From: Rhodococcus rhodochrous
Lineage (GTDB): Bacteria; Actinomycetota; Actinomycetes; Mycobacteriales; Mycobacteriaceae
Direction of reading: 5' to 3'
NCBI RefSeq assembly: GCF_014854695.1
Contig: NZ_CP027557.1
Location: 496,001-560,000 of the forward strand
Length of the DNA: 64,000 nt
Both the position numbers and the translations under genes were made by a program. The notes beneath the pieces are model-generated. The model was not told the origin of the DNA, did not search any database, and was given only the letters and a program-made list of their open reading frames with translations. This document shows positions 1-8,256 of the stretch, one piece after another. Each line of letters begins with the position of its first letter. Position 1 is the stretch's first letter.

Positions 1-242
1 TCAGCCACGACCTGGCCGTCGTCGAGGTGCTCGCCCGTCGCATCGCCGTGATGCGCGCCGGCAGACTCGTCGAGTTCGACCGGACCGATCGCATCCTGCG
101 TTCGCCGTCGGATCCGTACACCAAGCGACTGCTGGCGGCCGTTCCCGTCCCGGATCCGGCCGAGCAGGCGCGCCGCCGCGAGGCGCGTGCCGCGCTGCTG
201 GCCGCCGAACGCGCCGAGGCCGGAGGCGCGCCGGTGGCCTGA
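1..242 (+). CDS. Peptide ABC transporter ATP-binding protein, C-terminal fragment
   Basis: The reading frame is already open at the window edge (first full codon at base 3), so only the last 79 residues are seen. They begin with SHDLAVVE, the H-loop (switch histidine) of an ABC ATPase. GRLVEF and SPSDPYTKRLLAAVPVPDP follow, the C-terminal extension typical of Opp/Dpp-type oligopeptide importers (OppD/OppF). The protein would hydrolyse ATP at the inner face of the membrane to drive peptide uptake. The Walker A, Q-loop and signature motifs lie outside the window, so the substrate cannot be refined. The next gene is convergent and ends 8 bases beyond this stop. Confidence 0.85.
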   Translation, partial: SHDLAVVEVLARRIAVMRAGRLVEFDRTDRILRSPSDPYTKRLLAAVPVPDPAEQARRREARAALLAAERAEAGGAPVA

Positions 243-249
243 ACCGGCG

Positions 250-2598
250 TCACCCCCCGATCGCAGCGAGGACGGCACCGAGGACGCCGACCGCACCGGC
301 CTTGTCGAGAGGATCGTTGCCGTTCCCGCACTTGGGAGAGTACACGCACGACGGGCATCCGGCGGCGCACTCGCACGCCGCGACCGCATCGCGGGTCGCG
401 GTGAGCCACTTGGTGATCCGGTGGTATCCGCGTTCGGCGAATCCGGCACCGCCGGGCTGTCCGTCGTAGACGAAGACGGTGGGCAGCCCGATGTCGGGGT
501 GCAGGTCGGTGGAGACACCGCCGATGTCGCCGCGATCGCACGTCGCGAGCAGGGGGAGCAGACCGATCGCGGCATGCTCGGCGGCGTGGAGTGCGCCGGG
601 CACGCGATCGGGGGTCACCCCGATCCGGTCGAGCAGGTCGGGGTCGATCGTGTACATCACCGCGCGGGTGTCGAGCGTGTGCTCCGGCATGTCGAGGGGG
701 ATCTGGTCGAGCACCTCCCCGGACGGCAGGCGGCGCAGATAGCCGACCACGCGATGCGTCACCTCGACCCCCACGGACGCGACCGTGACGGGCCCGAACT
801 CGCGGTATTCGTCGACGGAGATGCAGCAGATGTCGGTGATCTCGCGTGCGCTCGTCGACCATTCCGGGTCCTCGGCGTGCACGAGGGCGATGCCGTCGTC
901 GAGATACAACTCGTCGACGACGAAGGTTTCGCCCTGGTGCAGGTGCACCGCCCCGGGGTGAACGGTCGCGGGGGCGCGGGCGGCATCGACGGTGCCGAGC
1001 ATGCGACCGGTGTCGCCCTCGACGATCGAGACCTGGTGGCCGATCCCGCCGCGGATCTCGACATCGCCGTGCGGTTGCGTTCCCGGGGTGACGAACCAGC
1101 CGTGCGGGCGGCGCCGGATCAGTCCCTGCTCCGCGAGGTCCGTGAGGACGTCGAGCGCGCCGAACTCCTCGACCTCGGCATCGTTGAGCGGCAGTTCCGA
1201 TGCAGCGCAGAGGAGTTGGGGTCCGAGCACGTACGGATTGTTCGGATCGGTGACCGTCGCCTCGACCGGCCGGTCGAGCAGTGCCTGCGGATGGTGCACG
1301 AGATAGGTGTCGAGCGGATCGTCCCGCGCGACCAGCACGACGAGCGAACCCTGCCCGCGGCGGCCGGCGCGACCGCCCTGCTGCCGGAAGGACGCGACCG
1401 TGCCCGGGAATCCGGCGACGATCACCGCGTCCAGACCGGCGATGTCCACTCCGAGTTCGAGGGCGTTGGTGCTGGCGACGCCGAGCAGACGGCCGTCGGA
1501 GAGAGCGGCCTCGAGATCGCGCCGATCCTCGGCGAGGTAGCCCGCTCGGTAGGCCGCCACCCGGTCGACGAGATCCGGTGCCGCCTCGGCGAGAAGCCGG
1601 CGTGCACCCATGGCCGTGAGCTCGGCGCCGTGACGCGACCGGACGAACGCCAGGGTGCGGGCACCTTCGACGACGAGGTCGGCGAGAAGACGCGCGGCCT
1701 CGGTCCCGGCGGCCCGCCGCACCGGAGCGCCGTGTTCGCCCGTGAGTTCGCGCAGCAGGGGCGGCTCCCACATCGCGACGGTGCGGGGTCCGTGCGGCGA
1801 ACCGTCCTCGGTGACCTCGCGGCAGGGTGCTCCGATGAGCCGGGACGCCGCCACCCCCGGTTCCGCGGTCGTCGCGGAGGCGAGGACGAAGACGGGATCG
1901 GCGCCGTACCGGCGGGCGACGCGCCGGAGCCGACGCAGGATCAGTGCGACGTGCGAGCCGAACACACCCCGATAGGAGTGGCATTCGTCGACGACGACGT
2001 ACCGCAGGCGTCGCCACAGCCGGGCCCATCGTGCGTGGGCGGGCAACAGCGACAGGTGCAGCATGTCGGGATTGGTGAAGATCCAGCGCGAGTGCCGGCG
2101 CGTCCACTGCCGGATCTCGGTGGAGGTGTCGCCGTCGTAGGCGCACGCGCACACGGTCGACAGGGCGTCGATGTCGGAGGTCAGTTCGGTGACCGCGCGC
2201 AGCTGGTCCGCGCCGAGGGCTTTGGTGGGCGACAGGTACAGGGCGGTGGCCTGCGGGTCGTCGGCGAGCGCGCTCAGGACGGGCAGCTGGTAGGCGACCG
2301 ACTTGCCCGACGCGGTGCCGGTGGACACCACCACGTTCTCCCCGCCGGCCGCGATGTCGGCGGCGCTCGCCTGGTGGTGCCAGGGACGCTCGACGCCCTG
2401 TTCGCGGAAGGCCCGGACGACGTCCTCGTGTGCCCACTGCGGCCAGTCGCTGTGGTGGGCGGGTCGGGCCGGGATCTCTGCGACGTGGGTCAGCGGTGAC
2501 TCGCCCGTCGGGGTGCCGGCGAGCAGCCGGTCGAGCAGCTCACGACCGTAGGTGGGGGCGGTGGCGTCGCCGCTGTGGAGGAAGGGCGAGCCGGTCAC
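250..2598 (-). CDS. DEAD/DEAH-box superfamily II helicase with C-terminal tetracysteine domain (SftH/MrfA type)
   Basis: This 782-residue ATP-dependent 3'-to-5' DNA translocase/helicase has Walker A GTASGKS (about 94-100), the DEAH-type box DECH (204-207) and the motif VI stretch GRAGRRGQ. The C-terminal DUF1998-type region carries the cysteine cluster CECAAGCPSC...PKCGNG, a presumed zinc site. The architecture matches mycobacterial SftH (Rv3649 orthologue), and the family includes Bacillus MrfA, linked to mitomycin repair, so a genome-maintenance role is likely. The GTG start at 2598 has GGAG six bases upstream on the minus strand. Neighbouring cspA and topA keep the mycobacterial order. Function in this strain is inferred from family membership. 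Confidence 0.93.
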   Translation of the reverse strand: MTGSPFLHSGDATAPTYGRELLDRLLAGTPTGESPLTHVAEIPARPAHHSDWPQWAHEDVVRAFREQGVERPWHHQASAADIAAGGENVVVSTGTASGKSVAYQLPVLSALADDPQATALYLSPTKALGADQLRAVTELTSDIDALSTVCACAYDGDTSTEIRQWTRRHSRWIFTNPDMLHLSLLPAHARWARLWRRLRYVVVDECHSYRGVFGSHVALILRRLRRVARRYGADPVFVLASATTAEPGVAASRLIGAPCREVTEDGSPHGPRTVAMWEPPLLRELTGEHGAPVRRAAGTEAARLLADLVVEGARTLAFVRSRHGAELTAMGARRLLAEAAPDLVDRVAAYRAGYLAEDRRDLEAALSDGRLLGVASTNALELGVDIAGLDAVIVAGFPGTVASFRQQGGRAGRRGQGSLVVLVARDDPLDTYLVHHPQALLDRPVEATVTDPNNPYVLGPQLLCAASELPLNDAEVEEFGALDVLTDLAEQGLIRRRPHGWFVTPGTQPHGDVEIRGGIGHQVSIVEGDTGRMLGTVDAARAPATVHPGAVHLHQGETFVVDELYLDDGIALVHAEDPEWSTSAREITDICCISVDEYREFGPVTVASVGVEVTHRVVGYLRRLPSGEVLDQIPLDMPEHTLDTRAVMYTIDPDLLDRIGVTPDRVPGALHAAEHAAIGLLPLLATCDRGDIGGVSTDLHPDIGLPTVFVYDGQPGGAGFAERGYHRITKWLTATRDAVAACECAAGCPSCVYSPKCGNGNDPLDKAGAVGVLGAVLAAIGG

Positions 2599-3032
2599 GC
2601 AGTACTCCGCTGGGTCGGACGAGGTGTCTGTCGGAAACGTCTGTCGATAGGAGTGTGTCGGATACGGGGAGGCTGTGTCGGATACGGGAGACCCGGGTCC
2701 GGGACGAGTGGGGCCACAGTGGCTTCCCGTAACATGGGAGCAACAGCTACCCGTGGGTAATGCTACCGAGACATGAACAAGATCAGGGAATTGGCACGTT
2801 TGTGCCCATTCCTACTGTTGCGCGTGCCCAGAACGTGGTTGACTGACACCCGGTCGCAGCTTCTGTGTTCGTAGACTTGGAAAAGTGCACGCTCGCAGGA
2901 TCGATGGTTGCGAGCGCGGTGCTTTAGCTCTTCCAACGGGGGACTCGAGAAGTACAGCGGTCGGAACCGGGACCTGGCGGATCGCGTACCCGGCGGTTCG
3001 TCGAATCCGGTGTTAGAAAGAGAAGGAAAAGC
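2599..3032. promoter_or_regulatory. Divergent helicase/cspA intergenic region with long cspA leader
   Basis: This gene-free stretch separates the divergent helicase and cspA. It holds four imperfect copies of a TGTCGGATACGG-like element (starting near 2629, 2642, 2656 and 2676). It also holds a perfect palindrome TACCCGTGGGTA (2748-2759). A TAGACT hexamer at 2872-2877 is a possible cspA -10 box without a convincing -35, which would leave a 5' UTR of about 150 nt, common for cold-shock mRNAs. No coding sequence or cold box could be recognised. Confidence 0.4.
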
Positions 3033-3236
3033 ATGGCACAGGGCACTGTGAAGTGGTTCAACGCGGAGAAGGGCTTCGGCTTCATCGCTCCTGAGGACGG
3101 CTCCGCCGACGTGTTCGTTCACTACTCCGAGATCCAGGGTTCCGGCTTCCGCACCCTCGAGGAGAACCAGCGAGTCGAGTTCGAGGTCGGTCAGGGCACC
3201 AAGGGCCCGCAGGCCACCGGCGTGCGCGCACTCTGA
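3033..3236 (+). CDS. cspA: Cold-shock protein CspA
   Basis: This 67-residue single cold-shock domain (OB fold) binds single-stranded nucleic acid and acts as an RNA chaperone in the cytoplasm. It starts [18 protein letters not shown], carrying RNP1 (KGFGFI), and RNP2 (VFVHY) follows near residue 30. Length and sequence match the actinobacterial CspA family and the Rv3648c position next to topA. An RBS (GAAGGA) lies just before the ATG, and a long untranslated leader precedes it. A hairpin terminator follows. Confidence 0.97.
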   Translation: MAQGTVKWFNAEKGFGFIAPEDGSADVFVHYSEIQGSGFRTLEENQRVEFEVGQGTKGPQATGVRAL

Positions 3237-3283
3237 TCCACCCGCTCGAGCGAGCAACCGGGCAAGGTCAACCACCTCGCCCG

Positions 3284-3318
3284 ATCGTCCCCCGTCGCCT
3301 CAGGTGATGGGGGACGAT
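3284..3318 (+). terminator. Intrinsic terminator after cspA
   Basis: A 10-bp perfect stem (ATCGTCCCCC / GGGGGACGAT) with a 15-nt loop is followed within 4 nt by a short T run (3322-3325). It lies 48 nt after the cspA stop and would end the cspA transcript. Confidence 0.6.
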
Positions 3319-3399
3319 GCATTTTCCGGGACGTGTGCGCGAACCGGTCGCGGAACCTCGCCGCCTCGTCGCGCTCACGGAGCCGGGAGAGGAGGACCC

Positions 3400-4005
3400 G
3401 TGAGTCAACTGTCCTTCTTCGGGGCCGACACGATGCCGCCGGCCCTGGCCGACCTGAGCGGCCTGCTCGCGGCACACGGACGTGCGCGTCTCACCGACGA
3501 CGGCGCAGTGCTGACCGTGGAGGTCGACGCCGAATGGCGCGCCCGTGCGATCGTGCAGCTCGTGACCGACACGGGAGTCGAGGCGGACATCGCCGTCGAC
3601 GGTGAGCTGTTCACCGTCAGCACGTCCACCGACTCCGCTCTCGTCCCGCTCGCGACCCAGTGGAACAGCAGCGACGGCAAGACGGTCCCGACCGGCTGGG
3701 TTCCGTCCTCGCGGGCCCAGCGGGCGTGGTTCCTCGCGTCCGGTCGCATGGAGGTCGAGGGAGCACAGTATGTTCTCGGTCTGGATCCGACGGCTCCCGA
3801 CACCCATGCAGTTCTGGCGCAGGCGCTCATGCGCGCCGGCATCGCACCGACCCTGATCGGTACGCACGGCACCGGTGGGCCGGGGTTGAGGATCTCCGGC
3901 CGGAGGCGTCTGACGAGGCTCGTCGAGAACATCGGTGCACCTCCGGACGCCGACGCGGCACGACGGATCTGGCCGCACGTGGAACCGGGTGATCATCACT
4001 TGTGA
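3400..4005 (+). CDS. Conserved actinobacterial protein of unknown function (Rv3647c-like)
   Basis: This 201-residue soluble protein has no motif I recognise. The GTG at 3400 is chosen because GGAGG lies 5 nt upstream; longer in-frame extensions lack an RBS and run into the cspA terminator. Its place between cspA and topA is the same as Rv3647c in M. tuberculosis, and that conserved position is the main evidence that it is a real gene. No membrane segment or signal peptide is visible. No function is proposed. Confidence 0.8.
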   Translation: MSQLSFFGADTMPPALADLSGLLAAHGRARLTDDGAVLTVEVDAEWRARAIVQLVTDTGVEADIAVDGELFTVSTSTDSALVPLATQWNSSDGKTVPTGWVPSSRAQRAWFLASGRMEVEGAQYVLGLDPTAPDTHAVLAQALMRAGIAPTLIGTHGTGGPGLRISGRRRLTRLVENIGAPPDADAARRIWPHVEPGDHHL

Positions 4006-4064
4006 AGAGCCGTTCCCCGAGGATGTGCGACCCTGTGTGTGGCCGCGTCTGGGGAACGGGTCGG

Positions 4065-4070
4065 TATACA
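4065..4070 (+). promoter_or_regulatory. Candidate topA -10 box (TATACA)
   Basis: TATACA inside the short cspA-side gap is the best -10 hexamer before topA; no good -35 lies 17 nt upstream. Transcription would begin near 4077-4079, which rules out topA starts upstream of that point. Confidence 0.4.
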
Positions 4071-4122
4071 TGTCTTCGAACAAGACGACATGTCGGCAAT
4101 GAGGGAAGGTGCGGGCGGCACG

Positions 4123-7065
4123 GTGGCAGCACGGGAGAAGAGCACTGCGGGCGGTTCGTCGGGCACGCGTCGGCTCGTGATCGTCGAGTCCCCGACCAAG
4201 GCGAGGAAGATCGCTCCCTACCTCGGTCGCGACTACGTCGTCGAGGCATCGGTCGGTCACATCCGCGACCTGCCGCGCGGTGCCGCGGACGTCCCCGCCA
4301 AGTACAAGGGCGAGTCGTGGGCGCGCCTCGGTGTCGACGTCGATCACGACTTCGAACCCCTCTACGTCGTCAGCGCCGACAAGAAGACCAAGGTCTCGGA
4401 GCTGAAGAGCCTGCTCAAGGACGCCGACGAGCTCTACCTCGCCACCGACCCCGACCGTGAGGGCGAGGCCATCGCCTGGCATCTGCTCGAGACCCTCAAG
4501 CCCAAGGTGCCGGTCCGGCGCATGGTCTTCCACGAGATCACCGAGCCCGCCATCCGCGCGGCCGCCGAGAACACCCGCGATCTCGACAACGACCTGGTCG
4601 ACGCGCAGGAGACCCGCCGCATCCTCGACCGTCTGTACGGCTACGAGGTCAGCCCCGTGCTGTGGAAGAAGGTCATGCCCCGTCTGTCGGCGGGTCGTGT
4701 GCAGTCGGTGGCGACCCGCGTGATCGTGCAGCGCGAACGCGAGCGCATGGCGTTCAAGTCCGCCGAGTACTGGGACATCGCGGCCACGATGGACGCCGGC
4801 GCCGATGCGAGCCCCCGTTCGTTCGGTGCCCGCCTGGTCAACGTCGACGGTTCCCGTGTCGCCTCGGGTCGCGACTTCGGGCCCGACGGGAACCTGAAGT
4901 CGAACGGTGTCGTCGTCCTCGACGAGGACCGTGCACGCCGCCTCGCGGAGGCACTCGCCGGTGTCGCGCTGACGGTGTCGTCGGCCGAGAGCAAGCCGTA
5001 CACCCGCAAGCCCTACGCGCCGTTCATGACGTCGACGCTGCAGCAGGAGGCGGGCCGCAAGCTGCGGTTCTCGTCCGAGCGCACCATGCGCACCGCGCAG
5101 CGTCTGTACGAGAACGGCTACATCACCTACATGCGTACCGACTCGACGACGCTGTCCGAGTCGGCGATCGCGGCGGCCCGCGCACAGGCCACCCAGCTGT
5201 ACGGTGCCGAGTTCGTCCATCCGACGCCGCGCCAGTACACCCGCAAGGTCAAGAACGCGCAGGAAGCACACGAGGCGATCCGTCCCGCCGGCGACGTCTT
5301 CGCCACCCCCGGCGAGCTGCACGCGCGCCTCGACGGCGACGAGTTCAAGCTCTACGAGCTCATCTGGCAGCGCACCGTCGCCTCGCAGATGGCCGACGCG
5401 CGGGGCACGACGCTGACGCTGCGCATCACCGGCACCGCGGGCAGCGGCGAGGAGTGCACCTTCTCGTCGTCGGGCCGCACCATCACGTTCCCGGGCTTCC
5501 TCAAGGCGTACGTCGAGAGTGTCGACGAGGAGGCCGGTGGTCAGTCGGACGACGCGGAGTCGCGTCTGCCGAACCTGTCCGAGGGCGCGTCGGTCACCGC
5601 GACGAAGCTCGATCCGGACGGTCACTCCACCAACCCGCCCGCCCGGTACACCGAGGCGAGCCTGATCAAGACGCTCGAAGAGCTCGGGATCGGCCGGCCC
5701 TCGACCTACGCGTCGATCATCAAGACCATCCTCGACCGCGGCTACGTCTACAAGCGTGGCAGCGCGCTCGTCCCGTCGTGGGTGGCGTTCGCCGTCATCG
5801 GCCTGCTCGAAGCGCACTTCGCCCAGCTCGTCGACTACGACTTCACGGCCGGGATGGAGGACGATCTCGACGAGATCGCCTCCGGTCACCGGCAGCGCAC
5901 CGACTGGCTGACGCGGTTCTACTTCGGCAGCGACGACGGTCACGAGGAGTCGGTCGCGCGCAAGGGCGGCCTGAAGAAGCTGGTGGGGGAGAACCTCGAG
6001 GACATCGATGCCCGCGAGATCAACTCCATCCGCCTGTTCGACGACTCCGAGGGTCGTGAGATCCACGTGCGTGTGGGTCGCTTCGGTCCGTACCTCGAAC
6101 GGATGGTCACCGACCCCGACAACCCCGACGCCGAGCCGACCTCGCAGCGGGCGAACCTGCCTGACGACCTGCCGCCGGACGAGCTCACCCTCGAGTACGC
6201 CGAGAAGCTCTTCTCGACGCCGCAGGAGGGACGCGTCCTCGGTGTCGATCCGTCGACCGGCTACGAGATCGTCGCGCGGGAGGGTCGCTTCGGTCCCTAC
6301 GTGACCGAGTTGATCCCCGATCCCGAACCCGAGCCCGAACCGGAGCCGGACGTCACGCCCATCCCCGTCGAGGAACTCGGCTCGGAGGGAGAGGGCGGCA
6401 CGAAGACCGCCACCAAGAAGGCCGTCGCCAAGAAGGCAGCGAAGAAGGCTCCCGCGAAGAAGGCCGCGAAGAAGACCGGCCCGAAGCCTCGCACGGGTTC
6501 GCTGTTCAAGACGATGGACCTGTCCACGGTCACCCTGGAAGACGCCCTGAAACTGCTGTCGTTGCCGCGCGTGGTGGGTGTCGATCCGGAGTCCGGCGAC
6601 GAGATCACCGCTCAGAACGGCCGCTACGGTCCGTACCTGAAGAAGGGCACCGACTCGCGGTCGCTCGCGAACGAGGAGCAGATCTTCACCGTCACCCTCG
6701 AGGAGGCGTTGAAGATCTACGCGGAGCCGAAGCGCCGCGGCCGGCAGGCCGCCGCCACGCCGCCGCTGCGCGAGCTGGGCACCGACCCGGTCAGCGGCAA
6801 GCCGATGGTGATCAAGGACGGCCGGTTCGGTCCGTACGTCACCGACGGTGAGACGAACGCGAGCCTGCGCAAGGGCGACGAGGTCGAGTCCATCACCGAC
6901 GAGCGGGCATCCGAACTGCTCGCCGACCGTCGGGCACGCGGTCCGGCCAAGAAGACCGCGAAGAAGACTGCGGCGAAGAAGACTGCCGCCAAGAAGACCA
7001 CCGCCAAGAAGACGGCGGCGAAGAAGACGACGAAGAAGGCCGCCGCGAAGAAGACGACGGACTGA
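4123..7065 (+). CDS. topA: DNA topoisomerase I (type IA)
   Basis: About 980 residues. The enzyme relaxes negatively supercoiled DNA through a covalent 5'-phosphotyrosine intermediate. The N-terminal TOPRIM domain starts RRLVIVESPTKARKI and holds ATDPDREGEAIAWH. The catalytic tyrosine is Tyr336 in GYITYMRTDSTT. As in mycobacteria, the C-terminal region lacks zinc fingers. It consists of repeated RFGPY-containing domains, a lysine-rich linker near residues 765-790, and a tail of (A/T)AKKT repeats (bases about 6946-7060) that aids DNA binding and processivity. The GTG at 4123 matches the mycobacterial N-terminal length; ATG 4090 and ATG 4099 are alternatives. Confidence 0.96.
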   Translation: MAAREKSTAGGSSGTRRLVIVESPTKARKIAPYLGRDYVVEASVGHIRDLPRGAADVPAKYKGESWARLGVDVDHDFEPLYVVSADKKTKVSELKSLLKDADELYLATDPDREGEAIAWHLLETLKPKVPVRRMVFHEITEPAIRAAAENTRDLDNDLVDAQETRRILDRLYGYEVSPVLWKKVMPRLSAGRVQSVATRVIVQRERERMAFKSAEYWDIAATMDAGADASPRSFGARLVNVDGSRVASGRDFGPDGNLKSNGVVVLDEDRARRLAEALAGVALTVSSAESKPYTRKPYAPFMTSTLQQEAGRKLRFSSERTMRTAQRLYENGYITYMRTDSTTLSESAIAAARAQATQLYGAEFVHPTPRQYTRKVKNAQEAHEAIRPAGDVFATPGELHARLDGDEFKLYELIWQRTVASQMADARGTTLTLRITGTAGSGEECTFSSSGRTITFPGFLKAYVESVDEEAGGQSDDAESRLPNLSEGASVTATKLDPDGHSTNPPARYTEASLIKTLEELGIGRPSTYASIIKTILDRGYVYKRGSALVPSWVAFAVIGLLEAHFAQLVDYDFTAGMEDDLDEIASGHRQRTDWLTRFYFGSDDGHEESVARKGGLKKLVGENLEDIDAREINSIRLFDDSEGREIHVRVGRFGPYLERMVTDPDNPDAEPTSQRANLPDDLPPDELTLEYAEKLFSTPQEGRVLGVDPSTGYEIVAREGRFGPYVTELIPDPEPEPEPEPDVTPIPVEELGSEGEGGTKTATKKAVAKKAAKKAPAKKAAKKTGPKPRTGSLFKTMDLSTVTLEDALKLLSLPRVVGVDPESGDEITAQNGRYGPYLKKGTDSRSLANEEQIFTVTLEEALKIYAEPKRRGRQAAATPPLRELGTDPVSGKPMVIKDGRFGPYVTDGETNASLRKGDEVESITDERASELLADRRARGPAKKTAKKTAAKKTAAKKTTAKKTAAKKTTKKAAAKKTTD

Positions 7066-7089
7066 CGGGTCCCCGTCGGGGTACGCGGA

Positions 7090-7095
7090 TAGCCT
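7090..7095 (+). promoter_or_regulatory. -10 box of a leaderless promoter (TAGCCT)
   Basis: TAGCCT lies exactly 6 nt before the GTG start at 7102, so the transcript is predicted to begin at the start codon. Confidence 0.55.
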
Positions 7096-7101
7096 CACGG
7101 T

Positions 7102-7836
7102 GTGTACCGCGAACTGCCGACGGGGATCCGCAGCGTCACACTGTGGCGGTCCGAGCCGTCCGGTGCCCGCGTAGGCGGAACCCATGTGCTGCCGGACGGT
7201 TGCATGGACCTCATCCGGCACGCCGGCGGCTTCCTCGTCGCCGGCCCGGACACGACGTCCCAGTTCTCCGATCTGGCGGCGGACCGACCGCTGACGGCCG
7301 TCCGGTTCGAGCCCGGCCTGGGGGCGCGGTTCTTCGGCGTCGACGCGAGCGAGCTGACCGATCGACGGGTTCCGCTCGACGATCTGTGGCCGTCACGTCG
7401 TGTGCGTCTCCTCGCGGTTCGAGCCGAGGACGATCCCGTCGCTGCGCTGGTCGACGCCGTGCGGGGCGCGATCGACGAACACGATCCGATGGCCGACCTC
7501 GCGCGGACGCTGGCCGCCGGTGCGGCCGTCACGGAAGTCGCCGCGACCCTCGGCTGGAGCGACAGGACCCTGCGTCGTCGCTCGGCCCGGGCCTACGGAT
7601 ACGGACCGAAGACGTTGTCGCGGGTACTGCGCTTCCGTCGGGCGGTCGCGCGTGCCCGGGCCGGTGACGACTTCGCCCGGGTCGCGGCCGACTGCGGGTA
7701 CAGCGACCAGGCGCATATGGCCCGGGACGTTCGTGCGCTGTCGGGTGTCACCCTCGGTGAGCTCGTCCGGAGTCATCCCGGGAGCGCGGCGAACAGGTCG
7801 AGGCTGTGGCCGTCGGGATCGATCGCACTCGCGTAG
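7102..7836 (+). CDS. AraC-family transcriptional regulator
   Basis: A 244-residue protein with an N-terminal sensory half related to DUF6597 (GTHVLPDGCMDLI) and a C-terminal double helix-turn-helix of the AraC/XylS type. The region from about residue 135 (LAAGAAVTEVAATLGWSDRT) to 225 (VAADCGYSDQAHMARDVRAL) shows both helix-turn-helix segments. It probably regulates nearby metabolic genes; no ligand can be inferred. The GTG start follows a -10 box by 6 nt and has no Shine-Dalgarno, so the mRNA should be leaderless. Its 3' end overlaps the convergent VOC gene by 64 bp. In M. tuberculosis an adenylate cyclase gene (Rv3645) occupies this spot. Confidence 0.85.
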   Translation: MYRELPTGIRSVTLWRSEPSGARVGGTHVLPDGCMDLIRHAGGFLVAGPDTTSQFSDLAADRPLTAVRFEPGLGARFFGVDASELTDRRVPLDDLWPSRRVRLLAVRAEDDPVAALVDAVRGAIDEHDPMADLARTLAAGAAVTEVAATLGWSDRTLRRRSARAYGYGPKTLSRVLRFRRAVARARAGDDFARVAADCGYSDQAHMARDVRALSGVTLGELVRSHPGSAANRSRLWPSGSIALA

Positions 7837-8165
7837 CGCTGTCCCCAGCATGCGTCCCAGGGCGCCTTCGTCGACGTGCACCCCGCCTCGATCAACGCTG
7901 CAAGTGCCTCGTCGACCGCCTCTGGGGAACCACAGTCGAAGGCGAGCGCCGCCCCGCCTCCGGACGACGGCTCGAACTCCGGATCGAAGCTGCGGACGGA
8001 CTCGACGGTGTCCCACATCAGGCGCAGACCACCGGGGAGAGTGACCTCGAAGTGCGGTACCTCGGGTGCTTCGGTGGGCAGGTCGAGGCCGAGCACGCGA
8101 TAGCACGCGAAGGAGCGATCGAGATCGGCGACGACGAGCCCCACTGCGGAGAAATGAATGGTCAT
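7773..8165 (-). CDS. VOC-family (glyoxalase/bleomycin-resistance fold) protein
   Basis: A 130-residue single vicinal-oxygen-chelate domain with paired beta-alpha-beta-beta-beta modules, starting MTIHFSAVGLVVADLDRS and ending with YASAIDPDGHSLDLF. Members are small metal-dependent dioxygenases, lyases or drug-binding proteins. The histidine/glutamate pattern here is too thin to assign a substrate. The ATG at 8165 sits 6 nt after TACCGT, indicating a leaderless transcript; the in-frame upstream ATG (8216) would lie outside it. It is divergent from the delta' gene and convergent with the AraC gene. Confidence 0.8.
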   Translation of the reverse strand: MTIHFSAVGLVVADLDRSFACYRVLGLDLPTEAPEVPHFEVTLPGGLRLMWDTVESVRSFDPEFEPSSGGGAALAFDCGSPEAVDEALAALIEAGCTSTKAPWDACWGQRYASAIDPDGHSLDLFAALPG

Positions 8166-8171
8166 GGTCCG

Positions 8172-8177
8172 ACGGTA
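8172..8177 (-). promoter_or_regulatory. -10 box of a leaderless promoter (TACCGT) for the VOC gene
   Basis: On the minus strand TACCGT is followed by six bases and then the ATG at 8165. It is back-to-back with the leaderless promoter of the delta' gene. Confidence 0.5.
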
Positions 8178-8244
8178 GGGCCGTGGACGTGCGGCCGTCT
8201 TGAACGTTTCGGACACGTGATCCGGACCCGTCGGACCCGGTCGT

Positions 8245-8250
8245 TAGGCT
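8245..8250 (+). promoter_or_regulatory. -10 box of a leaderless promoter (TAGGCT) for the delta' gene
   Basis: TAGGCT is followed by six bases and the ATG at 8257; no Shine-Dalgarno is present. Confidence 0.55.
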
Positions 8251-8256
8251 GAGCGC

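Noticed and set aside
187-2499. A 770-codon open frame on the plus strand opposite the helicase
   Set aside because: It is the antisense shadow of a high-GC gene; the minus-strand frame has clear helicase motifs and the plus frame has no domain and an Arg/Gly/Asp-rich composition.
4039-4122. Earlier topA start at 4039
   Set aside because: It lies upstream of the likely -10 box at 4065 and adds residues not expected from the mycobacterial protein.
3268-7221. A 1317-codon minus-strand open frame over topA
   Set aside because: No motif and shadow-like composition; topA on the plus strand is unmistakable.
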